From Bremia lactucae (lineage: Eukaryota > Oomycota > Peronosporomycetes > Peronosporales > Peronosporaceae), in NCBI RefSeq assembly GCF_004359215.1, contig NC_090610.1, forward strand, positions 3,193,936 to 3,216,901: a stretch of 22,966 nucleotides of DNA. Reading direction: 5' to 3'. Positions 1 to 9,267 of this stretch are shown piece by piece. The notes below the pieces were generated by a model, which saw only the letters and a program-made list of their open reading frames with translations, did not search any database and was not told the origin of the DNA. The position numbers and the translations under genes are program-made. Positions within the stretch are counted from its first letter, which is position 1. Each line of letters opens with the position of its first letter.

Positions 1-580
1 ATTATCTGACCTCCTTTGAAAGGACGCATAATGGGTTTGGTTAAGAGAACAAGATGACGCGTTCATATCACTGAAGCAATCTCTTGTAGAGGCACCGGTC
101 TTGGCATTGCCAGACGCGGATAAGCTCTTTAGCGTCGTCTGCGATGCAAGTAATTTTGCAATCGGCAGCTTGCTCATGCAGAAGGTTGACGACAGCGTTG
201 ACCGTGTCATCTCTTATCAGTCCCGGCTTTTAAATTCCGCTGAGCTGAATTACCCCGTGCATGACAAAGAGATACTTTCAATAAGGTATGCTCTAGTCAA
301 ATTTCGTGTGCATCTACTGGGCACCGAACCATTTGTGGTTTACATGGATCACTCATCACTGTGGACCGCAATAAACTCACCGCACCTCTCGCCCAGAATG
401 GCAAGATGGCTCAGATTCTTCTCTGAATATAATTTCAAAGTTGAATATAAGCCGGGTAAGTCCAATGTATTGGCTGACGCTTTATCGCGCAGACCAGACT
501 TCGAGGTTAGACACCAGGAAAGTGTGTCTAGTACGAAAGCACAATTTCAGCCGTCAACGTTGGCAGCCATGCAGGCATAA
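1..580 (+). pseudogene. Gypsy A reverse transcriptase tail and RNase H (broken)
   Basis: Encodes the thumb-to-RNase H part of a Ty3/gypsy Pol. The RNase H core is recognisable in one frame from about 101: the stretch around VVCDASNFAIG carries the first catalytic Asp, HDKEIL the Glu, and YMDHSSL the second Asp. The domain closes with the usual GKSNVLADALSRRPD motif. The segment before 101 is in the same frame but carries in-frame stops (a TGA and a TAA between about 15 and 35), so the enzyme could not be made as one chain. The matching region of copy B at 20041-20351 has its own, different stop. After 580 the frame closes and about 190 bases with no readable domain lead to the integrase zinc finger. 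Confidence 0.85.
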
Positions 581-767
581 CACGTGACGAGCTCGTTGGC
601 CTCAAACAAAAATGAGCTACAGTCAGGATGACCATTGTCGCCTGCTGTTGGATCGCTTCGGTTGACAAAAGGTTTCCCTTCCGTCGCCCCTGATAGCTAA
701 TCTAAATCGCTTTAGCTGCAGCGATGACCTGTGATGGCATCACCTGTCACCTTGTGATCCCTTGAGA

Positions 768-2096
768 ATCTATGTGCCTCATTACACAGATCTCAAGCTG
801 ATGATCCTTCACGAGCTTCATGATGCGCCATCTAGTGGGCATCTGGGCGGTAAAAAGACATTCTTGCGAGTGTCAAAGGAATTGTGGTGGCCACACCTAG
901 ATAGATGAATGGCCAACTATATTCGCTCTTGCGAACAGTGTCAGCGCATTAAGCCTGCACCGTCCAGCAGTACGCCGCTGATGCCGCAACCGATTCCAAC
1001 CAACTGTTGGAAGACAGTAATTCTGGACTTTAAGTTTGGCATGTCGCCCGATCATGAGGGTCGGACGGGGCTCGTCGTCTTTATAGACAGACTTAGCAAA
1101 ATGGCGCTTTTAGCACCATGTAAAACATCGATCACAGTCAAGGAGGCAGCTCTCTTGTTCCTAAATCATGTTTACCGACTACTTGGGATGCCCGAGTCCA
1201 TAGCATCGGACCGGGATCCACGTTTTACGTCTGGTTAGGGCGACATGTATTCGAGCTGCTAGGAAGCAAGCATCACATGTCGATCGCAAATCATTCCCAG
1301 ACCGATGGCAAAACCGAACACATTTTACGTCTGGATTTTAAAGACATGTGTTCGAGCTGCTAGGTAGCAAACTCCACATTCGACCGCAAATTATCCCCAG
1401 ACCGATGGCCGAACCGAACGTGCCGATCAGGTGGTGGCGGATGTCTTACGCACTATAGCAACTCCCAAAGAGTGGAGCAAGCAATTGCCCTTTGTGGAGT
1501 TCGCTCTAAATAACAGTGGATACGCCAGTACGGGCGAGACACCGTTTTTTTATATTAGCGGACTGCGCCATCCTCGGACGCCAGTCTCGTTTGTGCGCAG
1601 CTCGAGTCTTAGTGGGGGAGGGCCCGTCACTATGCTCATTGCGAAAGAGGGACATAGTTTCGTCAACATGATGATGACCCATGAGGGTATCATCTGAAAG
1701 ATAGAAAGTTGCCCTAGTGACCCTGCCAGTTTAGCAGTGGTCAATAGAACTACGCCTTATGACCGACCACTCGGCATCATTGAAGAGTTTAATGCTATAA
1801 GCGTGAGCGGGTTTCATTGCTTTGTGGAGAAGCGAGGCTCAACGCTTTGATGGATGAGCGATTATCCATCACACTAAAAGTCCGTGACGCGATTGCAAGC
1901 GCACAGGACAAACAAAAAGAATGTGCGGACCGAAATGGTCGCAAAAATAATGAACGCTTTAGAGTGGATGAAAAAGTACTATTAAGTACTCCTACCCTAC
2001 CTAAGAATGCAATTTCTGTTCTACCTGGAGGTACTACTAAGTTGTTGCCGCATTTCATTGGGCCCTTTACGGTGGTAGAAGAGGTTTAAAGACCTA
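768..2096 (+). pseudogene. Gypsy A integrase: HHCC finger, core and C-terminal domain (broken)
   Basis: From about 768 the frame reads an HHCC zinc-binding domain: HELHDAPSSGH followed by CEQCQ. A TGA at 906-908 sits where the family normally has Trp, then the same frame continues. The core catalytic Asp residues lie in ILDFKFG and SDRDPRFTSG. The segment holding the third acidic residue is disrupted by a 100-bp tandem duplication at 1221-1420. Core-like sequence resumes near 1431 (VEFALNNSGYASTGETPFF) and the C-terminal domain at 1817-2089 ends in LPHFIGPFTVVEEV. A further frame change leads to DLNYRLTFPP, which stops at the copia insertion point. At least four lesions make it inactive. Confidence 0.85.
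1221..1420 (+). repeat. 100-bp tandem duplication inside the gypsy A integrase core
   Basis: Bases 1221-1320 and 1321-1420 are two head-to-tail copies with a period of exactly 100. Both start with the same TTTTACGTCTGG block and share the CAGACCGATGG block. The copies differ at several positions, so the duplication is not recent. A 100-bp unit shifts the reading frame by one base, so the event alone breaks integrase. Confidence 0.9.
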
Positions 2097-2115
2097 AATT
2101 ATAGGCTCACCTTTC

Positions 2116-2120
2116 CCCCG
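2116..2120. repeat. Left target-site duplication of the copia element (CCCCG)
   Basis: CCCCG directly precedes the first LTR and is repeated directly after the second LTR at 6414-6418. Five bases is the usual duplication length for Ty1/copia integrases. The duplication fixes both element ends and proves insertion into gypsy A. Confidence 0.9.
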
Positions 2121-2525
2121 TGATTGGTATTGCACCGCTTAGAATTGAAGGTAACATGGTTTGGAACTAATGTAATTTGCTCAAGTGGTTAAGACGTGGG
2201 GGATAACGTTCTACCAACTTGGCGCGCGAGTTCAATTCCGACAATGGTAAAGTTGAAAACCGGTATCTGGTGTTTAGGGTTCACCAGGGCTTCGCTCTCT
2301 CGAAGTCACGTCCCCTGCCATCTTCTATATTTCGTCTTTAGGTTATCGAAAGCGAGAAACCTCGCTTTTCGAATAAGTACTGTTTTTACTTAGCGTAATT
2401 ACCAACCTGCTTGGACCAATCAATGAGGGTAAGAAAATGAGTGGAGCAGAGTAATGTTAGACAAATTAACCTCAATAAATATCACTTCGGATTTTGTCCT
2501 CCACTCCACAGTTATCTAATCAACA
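2121..2525 (+). repeat. 5' LTR of the copia element
   Basis: The 405-bp repeat begins TGATTGG and ends ATCAACA, so it has TG..CA ends. It matches the 3' LTR along its whole length, with substitutions and small indels. It carries an extra palindrome near 2345-2372 (TCGAAAGCGAG, short loop, CTCGCTTTTCGA) that the 3' LTR lacks. An AATAAATA run near the end is a possible polyadenylation signal. Confidence 0.92.
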
Positions 2526-2545
2526 GGTTAACAGCCGCACAAACT

Positions 2546-3859
2546 ATGACGACCAAGCGCACCGAAGTCCTCCTGGGAATCGGTAATTACTTCCACTGGG
2601 AGTACAACATGAGAATGACGCTCGCCAGGAAGGGTCTCCTTGCTCATGTTCAAGTTGTCAAGCTGGAGAACGAAATCACGGAGGCGTGGCTAAAGAACGA
2701 CGCTAAGGCGCTGGGTATCATTGCGCAGGGCGTCGAGCTGCAACATCAGACGAAGATCAGGACGGCTACGCGCGCCAAGGAGGCGTGGGCTACGCTTCGA
2801 GAGTTCTACAACCGTACTAATTTTCACAACCGTGTCACGATGACACGTCGACTTCATGATTTTAAGATGGAGGACGGTTCCACGATGGCGACGCACCTAG
2901 ATGCGTTTGACGAGCTCGTGGTGGGTCTTCAGACGATGGGAGAGCCAGTGGGCGAGGCGCGCCAGATGGTCGTGCTACTGAGCAGCCTTCCGTCTGAATA
3001 CGAGCTGATTACGTCCATTATGGAGAACTCCAAGGACATCACGCTGATTGAGATCAAGGAAAAGCTGCTGAAGGAGCATGAACGTCAGCTGAAGAAGGAG
3101 ACAACGGAAAAAGCATTCCGAGCGATTGGGAGCGCCGGACGGTTCAAAGGAGGTCGAGCCAATGGACGAAAAAAGAACGATTCACACAAGAACGGTGGTG
3201 GATTCAGGGGCAAGTGTTTTAAGTGTGACCAGGTTGGTCATATGAAACGGGACTGCCTGGTCAAAAGAGGCAACACTAGCGACGACGCCGTGTTTGCTGT
3301 AAGCGAGGATCACCTCGCCGGATGGCTGATTAACAGTGGTGCGACATCGCACATGACGCCACACCGTGAAGACCTATTCGACTTTGAAGGAATTGTTTCG
3401 AGCATTGAAGTTACGATTGCAAACGGAAAGAAACTTCATGTTGCTGGGAAAGGTACTGTCAAGCTTAGCGGAACGGACGGTAGACGCATCAAGATGATGG
3501 AAGTGCTTTACATTCCTGGACTTGACAGGCGATTGCTCTCGGTAGGGAAGCTTGCTGAGAACGGTCTTACCGTGGAGTTTCAGCGTTCTACATGTGTCAT
3601 CAGAAGCACGACCTGTGCAATTGCGTCAGGCAAGAAGATTGGCAAGGCGTACATGCTAGAGTGCGAGCAAGAACAGGCTTGTTTTGTGGAGTATGTCGGG
3701 GCTGACAGTCAGTGGGAGCTATGGCACGCTCGCATGGGACACTGCAGTGAGAGCGCTATGGTAAAGACACAGCGGGCGACAAACGGTATACCAACCGTAA
3801 GCCGTACAACCAAGACATTGCGTGGCGGTTGCTCAAAAGGGAAGCATACAATTGAATAA
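2546..3859 (+). pseudogene. Copia Gag, zinc knuckle, protease and pre-integrase region
   Basis: The first ATG after the 5' LTR (2546) opens a 437-codon frame. Residues 1 to about 200 are a UBN2-type copia Gag, rich in helix-forming residues. A basic stretch follows, then a CCHC zinc knuckle (CFKCDQVGHMKRDC, about residues 224-237) for RNA binding. The retropepsin active site reads WLINSGATSHM: residue 263 is Asn (AAC) where the family has catalytic Asp, so the protease should be dead. The GAG_pre-integrase motif WELWHARMGH follows. A TAA at 3857-3859 ends the frame, but the same frame continues straight into integrase, so this is a nonsense mutation and not a frameshift. Confidence 0.9.
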
Positions 3860-4954
3860 TTCCCGTCACGATCGGTGACGAAGACTTCGCGTGTGCTCGA
3901 ACTCGTACACACTGATGTGATGGGACCAATGAGAACGCTATCAAAGGGTGGTGCGAGGTACATTCTGACTTTCGTGGATGATTTTTCAAGATACGTCGCC
4001 GTATACTTTCTTAAACAGAAGAGTGAGGTGGTCAACAAGATAAAGGAGTTCAAGGCATTCTACGAAAATCAATGGGGAGAACGCTTGAAGTGCCTGCGCT
4101 CAGACAATGGAACAGAGCTCGTGAATAAGACGGTTGCGGAATTGTGCAGTCGGAACGGGATTGTGCATCAGCGTACCGTACCGTACAGCCCACAGCAGAA
4201 CAGTGTTGCGGAACGCATTAACCGTACTATTATGCAGAAGGCACGCAGCATGCTGCACTACAAAGGTGTATCTACGGAGTGGTGGGCGGAATCTGTGAGC
4301 ACGGCTGTGTACTTGATCAACCGTTCCACGAACACAGAGCGCTCGGATATGACGCCGTACGAGGTTGGTTTCAAGGTGAAGCCACAAATGGAACACTTGC
4401 GAGTGTTCGGATTCGAGGGGTACGCTCACGTCAACGACGCGAAGCGTACGAAACTCGAGCCCAAGAGCTTCAGGTGTATGTTTCTTGGATACGCTGAAAG
4501 CACAAAGGGATATCGTGTTTATGACCTGGATGCTTCAAAGGTCAAGGTGTCGCGCTCAGTGAAGCTAGACGAGCGTGAAGTGGGAGGAATATATGAGTCA
4601 CCCTCGTCGCAACCTCACACGACGGTCATACACGCGACGAAGGACGCTGACGATAGAACGATTCCGACGCGAATGGAACAAGTACCGATTTCAGATGAGC
4701 CGATGGAGGGCATTGAGGATTCCGTTCCGGATGCTGAGATGAACGAGGCAGAAGAGGAGCAGAGCATTGTGATGTTACCGCCATTGCTGAACAGTCCAGA
4801 GCTTATCGGCCGTGAGATTGCACCATACCGCTCTCAGCCGCAAGCGTACCAAGAAGAACGACTGGTTTTTCACCCGGAAGCGGAACGATCACGACATATT
4901 CGTGAGCCGGTACTTCTGCTACAAAAAGAGTCGAGATATTATGAACATCTTTAG
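3860..4954 (+). pseudogene. Copia integrase
   Basis: Same frame as the Gag-protease segment, downstream of its TAA. The integrase core has all three expected acidic residues: HTDVMGPM, RSDNGTELV and QNSVAERINRT. The conserved copia stretch TPYEVGFKVKP and the C-terminal FLGYAESTKGYRVYD block follow. The acidic tail region (about 4600-4790) has low-complexity Glu and Asp. A TAG at 4952-4954 ends it, and the frame is again open beyond. The catalytic triad looks intact, but there is no evident way to express it without reading through the upstream stop. Confidence 0.9.
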
Positions 4955-6020
4955 TCAGAAGGTAGTGACGGTCTGTCGTCTCCAAAGCGTGCTCGTATCG
5001 ATGAAGACGGACTCATCGCGGAAGCTGTTATGGCGTATGTGGCAAACATTGATGACGCCGTGGACGTGCCAACGACGTACGCGGAGGCAATATCCAGCCA
5101 CGAATCTGATGAGTGGCGAAAAGCAATGGAAGCAGAGTTAATTTCAGGGATGGAGATCGACCATAACCTAAGGGCACGTACGCTTATGATCAAGCAGACA
5201 CGGTACATTGACGACGTTGCAAAACGGTTCGGCCAGGAGAATGCCAAGTCTGTGGACAATCCGTGCGCATCGGGTTTGAAGCTGACAAAAAAAACAATCA
5301 CCTAGAACGGATTTAGAGCGTGCTGAGATGCGGTCGAGACCTTACCGCTCTCTCATCGGGTGTCTACTTTATATCACGACCTGCACGCGCCCGGATGTCG
5401 CTTTCGTGGTGACAAAGCTATCAAGATTTCTGGAAAATCCGGGGTTGCTGCATTGGAAGGCTGCAATTCGCGTGCTTCGATACCTGAAGACGACTCGCGA
5501 GCATGGTATTCTGCATGAAGGTGGTATGGGAACGGTCACGGTTGAAGCATACTCCGACGCTGACTGGGGAACTAACATCGACAACAGGCGTTCCGTGTCA
5601 GGCATCATGGTGATTATGGGGAACGCCCCGGTAGTGTTTAAGTCCAAGTTTCAGAGGACTGTTGTACTAAGCTCTGCTGAGGCGGAGTACATGGCGCTGA
5701 GTTTGTGTGTGCAGGAGGTGCTATGGTTGCGTGCAATGCTTAAGGACATGGGGTACGAACAAAGGAACGCTACGCAGATATGGGAGGACAACCAAGGAGC
5801 GATCGCATTGGTTAAAAACGCTAGCTACAACTCAAGGACGAAGCATATTGATATCAAGCACCACTTCACACACGAGAACGTGGAGAACGGAAAGGTTCAA
5901 GTCGACTACAAGGACACCAAGAACCAATTGGCCGACTTGTTGACGAAGGCGCTTGGAACGAAGACACTCAAGTTCCTATGCGAGAAGACTGGTATCAAGA
6001 AAAAGGTTGCCATGCATTAG
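4955..6020 (+). pseudogene. Copia RT remnant (core deleted) and RNase H
   Basis: Opens in the same frame as integrase and reads the start of the copia RT domain (TYAEAISSHESDEWRKAMEA). At about 5145 it jumps to the post-catalytic RT segment (GMEIDHNL, TRYIDDVAKRFG). Fingers, palm and the YVDD active site are missing; in intact relatives this interval is a few hundred bases longer. A frame change at an eight-A run (5287-5294) follows. From about 5304 the RT connection and RNase H read on to the stop at 6018, with GCLLYITTCTRPDV, YSDADWG, SSAEAEYMAL, EDNQGAI and TKHIDIKHHF all present. RNase H therefore looks intact, but RT activity is lost. Confidence 0.88.
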
Positions 6021-6033
6021 CGGTGAGTGGGAG
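6021..6033 (+). promoter_or_regulatory. Polypurine tract of the copia element
   Basis: CGGTGAGTGGGAG lies directly between the pol stop codon and the 3' LTR. Its purine-rich end abuts the TG of the LTR, the standard position for plus-strand priming. Confidence 0.75.
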
Positions 6034-6413
6034 TGTTGGTATTGCACCGCTAATAATTGAAGGTAACATGGTTTGGAACTAATGTATTTGCTCAAGTGGT
6101 TAAGACGTGGGGGATAACGTTCTACCAACTTGGCGCGAGTTACATTCCGACAATGGTAAAGATGAAAACCGGTATCTGGTGTTTAGGGTTCACCAGGGCT
6201 TCGCTCTCCCGGAGTCACGTCCCCTGCCATCTTTTATATTTCGTCTTTAGGTTATCATTTGTAAGAACTGTTTTTACTTAGCGTAATTACCAACCTGCTT
6301 GGACCAATCAATGAGGGTATGAAAATGAGTGGAGCAGAGTAATGTTAGACAAATTAAACTCAATAAATATCACTTCGGATTTTGTCCTCTACTCCACAGT
6401 TATCTAATCAACA
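6034..6413 (+). repeat. 3' LTR of the copia element
   Basis: The 380-bp repeat begins TGTTGG and ends ATCAACA, and is followed at once by the CCCCG target duplication. It is shorter than the 5' LTR mainly because it lacks the palindromic insert. Scattered differences from the 5' LTR show the insertion is not recent. Confidence 0.92.
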
Positions 6414-6418
6414 CCCCG
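6414..6418. repeat. Right target-site duplication of the copia element (CCCCG)
   Basis: This matches 2116-2120. The gypsy A reading frame resumes here (next codons Y-M-K-T-H-P), which confirms the exact insertion point within the integrase C-terminal domain. Confidence 0.9.
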
Positions 6419-7084
6419 TATATGAAGACGCACCCCGTATCTTACGTAAGTCGTCTGAAACGGTATGTAGACCCAAATGAGGTCACATACCCCCATCCGT
6501 CTAAGGAGACCGATGGTGACGCCGACTGTGAGTCGAGCGTCGTTCGGGTGAGGGAGACGGAGAAGGTGAACAACTATCAGTCGACCGACTCCTCCCACCA
6601 TGAACAGGACTCGGAGAGCGAGGAACATCAAGCGAGTAACGCGGATCCCTCAGCATTCTCCTTTCAAAAAGGTCCAAGCGAGTCTTCAGGCGTTCATAAC
6701 CCTGACGAGCCTTCGCTCGGACATCAACAAGATCCGAGGTCAGTCGCGAGACTTGACCCTCGAGGTCCGCAATACGTCGTTCAGCAGGGCTTGACACCTG
6801 TGACTGAACGGACGAAGGTAAGGCAGCCGCGAGTAGTTGGGCGAGATCGCCACTCCTATCGGGCGCCGTCTGCACTAATGGATGCGGGTGGGAATCAACG
6901 CTTCCTTGTTGGAAGGTTGCTTGCCCACCGCTCCGTGAGGCAAAGGTATCAGATCCTCTTTCAATGGAAAGGTTACCCGAAGAGTTTTTACTCATGGGAA
7001 CCGACGATTGATACCTACGTATTGATGTGCCCGGCTTGGTGGCTGCCTATGCAAAAGATGCACCAGCTGAGGCCTCTTCGCTAG
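6419..7084 (+). pseudogene. Gypsy A Pol C-terminus: linker and chromodomain
   Basis: This stretch is open from the copia junction to a TAG at 7082. It starts with the end of the integrase C-terminal domain (THPVSYVSRLKRYVDP, the GPY/F-like tail). A linker of about 140 residues follows, rich in Ser, Asp, Glu and His, typically disordered. From about 6896 it reads a chromodomain: QRFLVGRLLAHR, then YQILFQWKGYP, then SWEP. Such domains guide gypsy integration to marked chromatin. The segment has no stops over 220 codons, yet it is cut off from the rest of pol by the copia element. The opposite strand is also open here for 164 codons. Confidence 0.85.
6501..6995 (-). other. Antisense open frame with coiled coil, opposite the gypsy A linker and chromodomain
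   Basis: The minus strand is open from an ATG at 6995 to a TAG at 6501 (164 codons), and in the same frame back to about 7049. The predicted protein has a Ser/Gln-rich start and a heptad-like segment (AERRIADLEGQVSRLTSDLV, then further charged helix up to ERRMLRD). It ends in a Ser-Pro, Arg and His-rich tail. The frame lies exactly opposite the sense linker and chromodomain. The equivalent antisense stretch of element C (about 22171-22490) also encodes a coiled coil. It may be the C-terminal part of an antisense retroelement protein, or an open frame forced by sense-strand composition. I recognise no family. Confidence 0.4.
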
Positions 7085-8070
7085 TCTCAAATGGACTAGC
7101 AGAAGTAGCGTTGTGAGAAGAAATAGGGGTACAGTACCGCCCATGATTTTTTTCACACGCTAGCGGGCGAAATTAATTCGTTACGACCGCTGTTTCATCG
7201 CATCAGAATGCGGATACATGTGGCGCAAGAATTCCGTCTCGTATTGGTCAGGCGTTTCATTTGAACGCAACACAACCGGGATCAGGAAAATACGTTCTAG
7301 CGATTTCCTCTGAAACATCCATGCATCATAGCCACCATAATATTATGTGCGTCTACAATAGCGCGCTCTAGAAGCGACGCTCTTGAGCCGTTTATAGGAG
7401 GCCATTGAATGGAGGGAGCATCAGTTATATTCCATCCGTCAAATATCCACGTTCTAAACGGCTGGTATATGACAATGACTGAGCACGTTCACGTGTCGTT
7501 GGCGGAGCTTTAGGCTTCGAGTTCTCTATGTCAGAACCATTATGGATTATGGTTGTGCAAAAGGCGTTGTGTTTTTACCCAACGAAGAAGTGGCTGCGCT
7601 TTTATGGGCAGCGCTCTCATTAATTGTCGCTGCGCTACCCAGCGCAGACGACGATACAGCATGTTGCTGTCTCCATGTTGTGAGCCATGAGAGAAGTTTG
7701 GATGGGCAATAATGCGCCATTATCCTTCCTCATGAGCTCGTTGTCCACATCACTACTATGAGGTGACGGCAACGGTGTGAACTCATTGTAGTCAACATGA
7801 GCGACGGATCAACATCCTAGGATGGATCATTAAGCCCTGTTAAAGCGACAGCAGCAGTAGCTTCGGGCGTGTTTACGCGGTGCATGCGCTTAGTGCGAGA
7901 TTGAGTGGGCGTCTTCGCAGACGACACAGCAACGTGCCCCCTTTTAGGTGGTATATTTGGCGCCGTGTATGAAAACAAAGGTCGATAGAGTGAATGAGTG
8001 AATTAGCGGCGCGTTAAGCAGCTCGCAGTTCCTCGCTCCTCTTTGACAAATTTTAAAATGTAAGTTCGTT
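7085..8070 (-). pseudogene. Region between gypsy A pol and 3' LTR with antisense ORF remnants
   Basis: No sense-strand gene is visible over nearly 1 kb. On the minus strand several short open stretches read like decayed coding sequence. Near 7960-7800 a frame opens with PPKRGHVAVSSAKTPTQS and runs on to NDPS. After a TAG it reads DVDPSLM at about 7798-7818, and a one-base shift then gives DYNEFTPLPSP and runs to about 7630. Another open piece at about 7470-7300 contains PFRTWIFDGWN and SRASLLERAIVDAH. The order, position and acidic character resemble the antisense ORF of element C, and DPSL..DYNE compares with YDPSLEVDYE there. It is broken by several stops and shifts. Confidence 0.35.
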
Positions 8071-8087
8071 CTTAAATGGAGGGATGG
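8071..8087 (+). promoter_or_regulatory. Polypurine tract of gypsy A
   Basis: CTTAAATGGAGGGATGG directly precedes the TGTACC start of the LTR. Its layout resembles the tract of element C (TTTAAGGGAGGGGTGA, read on the minus strand). It fixes this LTR as the 3' LTR of a plus-strand element. Confidence 0.7.
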
Positions 8088-8597
8088 TGTACCGGGTTAA
8101 AATTGCCCTAATGTTGCACAGATCCCATTAAGTACAGTTGGTGTACTTAATGGGATGTTCAAATACTTAAATAAGTAATTAGACCCACCACTCGGGTGTG
8201 GTTTACATTTGTGGCCAACCCTTGTGTATGTGATGCAATAGGTGCATCCACATTAGGAGGGGTGACAAGCGTCATCCGTTACGCGAGGTATCTAGAAAGA
8301 TACGCTCGCAATACATAATAATGTTATCCACAGAGATGACATTTTTGATTGGTAAGAAAAGATTTTTATATTAAATGCGATCAAAAATAATTAGTCTGAA
8401 AACTACTTTCTACTTAGTAAGTGCGCACGAGGAGCCGAATTACCGCTCCAGTGACGACACTTTACTATAGTTCTTAGTGCGTTGGGTCTACCACAACTGC
8501 CTCTTTGCACGCAAGAGAAGACGGTCTAACCGCTTCTCGCTCTGCTAGGGTGTGTGCCGAAGTAGAGTGTGGCCGCATTAAGACGTGCTTGCCTACA
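8088..8597 (+). repeat. 3' LTR of gypsy A
   Basis: The LTR begins TGTACCGGG after the polypurine tract and probably ends at GCCTACA (8591-8597), giving TGTA..TACA ends and about 510 bp. The right end is inferred from the terminal dinucleotide only, because the partner LTR lies outside the window. It holds a perfect 15-bp inverted repeat at 8122-8156 and an imperfect one at 8283-8309 (GCGAG, GTATCT, loop, AGATAC, CTCGC). Confidence 0.6.
8122..8156. repeat. Perfect 15-bp inverted repeat in the gypsy A LTR
   Basis: ATCCCATTAAGTACA is followed by the five-base loop GTTGG and the exact reverse complement TGTACTTAATGGGAT. It lies 34 bases inside the LTR, in the expected U3 region. Confidence 0.95.
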
Positions 8598-9267
8598 GTT
8601 GGTAGTACTAGCAAAAGGTGCCCCGTTGCATATTGTGCCAACGCCAATCTTTAAAAGCTTTACCATTATTTTCTACTTCAATCAGTTTATTTATATGCTG
8701 TTAAGGTAGTCTTCATCGCTTTATGGTTGTGATGGTGCAGAGGTCAGGCCAAAAGATTACAGCCCAAATCCTGTAAGAATTATTATGTATACTTCAGGGT
8801 GTGAAAAGTAGAGTAATGAAATACTCAGCTTTGCTATTTCTTAAACATTACATGCTTTGAAACATAACTATTAATAAAAAAGACGATTCCTTCCTGCGGT
8901 CTTGCGGCTTAAAGATTGCATCGCAATTTATTTCAACTTTTTCAGATACACAATTTCTCAAATGAATTGTCGACCTTATAAAAGGCTTACATATTATTCA
9001 AAAATAAGCTAAATCTTACCGTCAAAGGAGTAAAGCTTGGAGTCTTTTTTAGTTGTTTATACCTGTTTGCTTCTCGTCTGTGTGGTACTTTACCCAGATA
9101 ATAAATAAATTAAAAAAGTGTATGTGTCGCCTAAACTTGACATCTTGAATAAGTACGATAAAGATGCCTTGCTTTATAATTGCGTGTGACACTCAACATA
9201 TGGCTGTAATGCTTATCTCAATAATAATGATCTGTTTCTGACTCTCACGACAAAAAAATTGGAGAAA
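8598..9267. other. AT-rich intergenic region upstream of the E2 gene
   Basis: No open frame or repeat with support is seen here. The stretch is AT-rich with short A and T runs and presumably holds the promoter of the plus-strand E2 gene. No TATA box or oomycete initiator could be placed with confidence. Confidence 0.5.

Larger units (their letters stand above)
2121..6413 (+). mobile_element. Ty1/copia LTR retrotransposon, complete but inactive, nested in gypsy A
   Basis: Two LTRs (2121-2525 and 6034-6413) flank one Gag-Pol region in the copia order: Gag, zinc knuckle, protease, integrase, RT remnant, RNase H. A CCCCG target duplication borders it. The gag-pol frame runs from 2546 and is broken by a TAA at 3857, a TAG at 4952, an internal loss of the RT catalytic core near 5145, and a one-base shift at an eight-A run at 5287-5294. 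The protease active-site Asp is Asn. A polypurine stretch sits just before the 3' LTR. No clear initiator-Met primer-binding site is visible after the 5' LTR, where the sequence reads GGTTAACAGCCGCAC. Confidence 0.95.
1..8597 (+). mobile_element. Ty3/gypsy chromodomain element A, 3' part, split by a copia insertion
   Basis: This is the downstream part of a Ty3/gypsy LTR retrotransposon that starts left of the window. In order it shows the end of reverse transcriptase, RNase H, integrase zinc finger, integrase core, integrase C-terminal domain, an acidic linker, a chromodomain, a polypurine tract and a 3' LTR. A copia element at 2121-6413 splits it, and the gypsy reading frame resumes directly after the copia target duplication. 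Pol carries many stops and frameshifts before the copia insertion site, while the 3' piece (6419-7084) is open throughout. The first 330 bases are closely related to 20041-20351, a second copy of the same family (B). The 5' LTR is outside the window, so a target duplication for A itself cannot be tested. Confidence 0.85.

Noticed and set aside
2196..2393. Open frames inside the copia LTRs (also 6057-6281)
   Set aside because: They lie entirely in LTR sequence, exist in both LTR copies, and are explained by the repeat. There are no protein motifs.
8598..8612. GTTGGTAGTACTAG after the gypsy A LTR as a primer-binding site, making this a 5' LTR
   Set aside because: It only loosely resembles an initiator-Met primer site, while a polypurine tract and a chromodomain lie on the left side. 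3' LTR is the better call.
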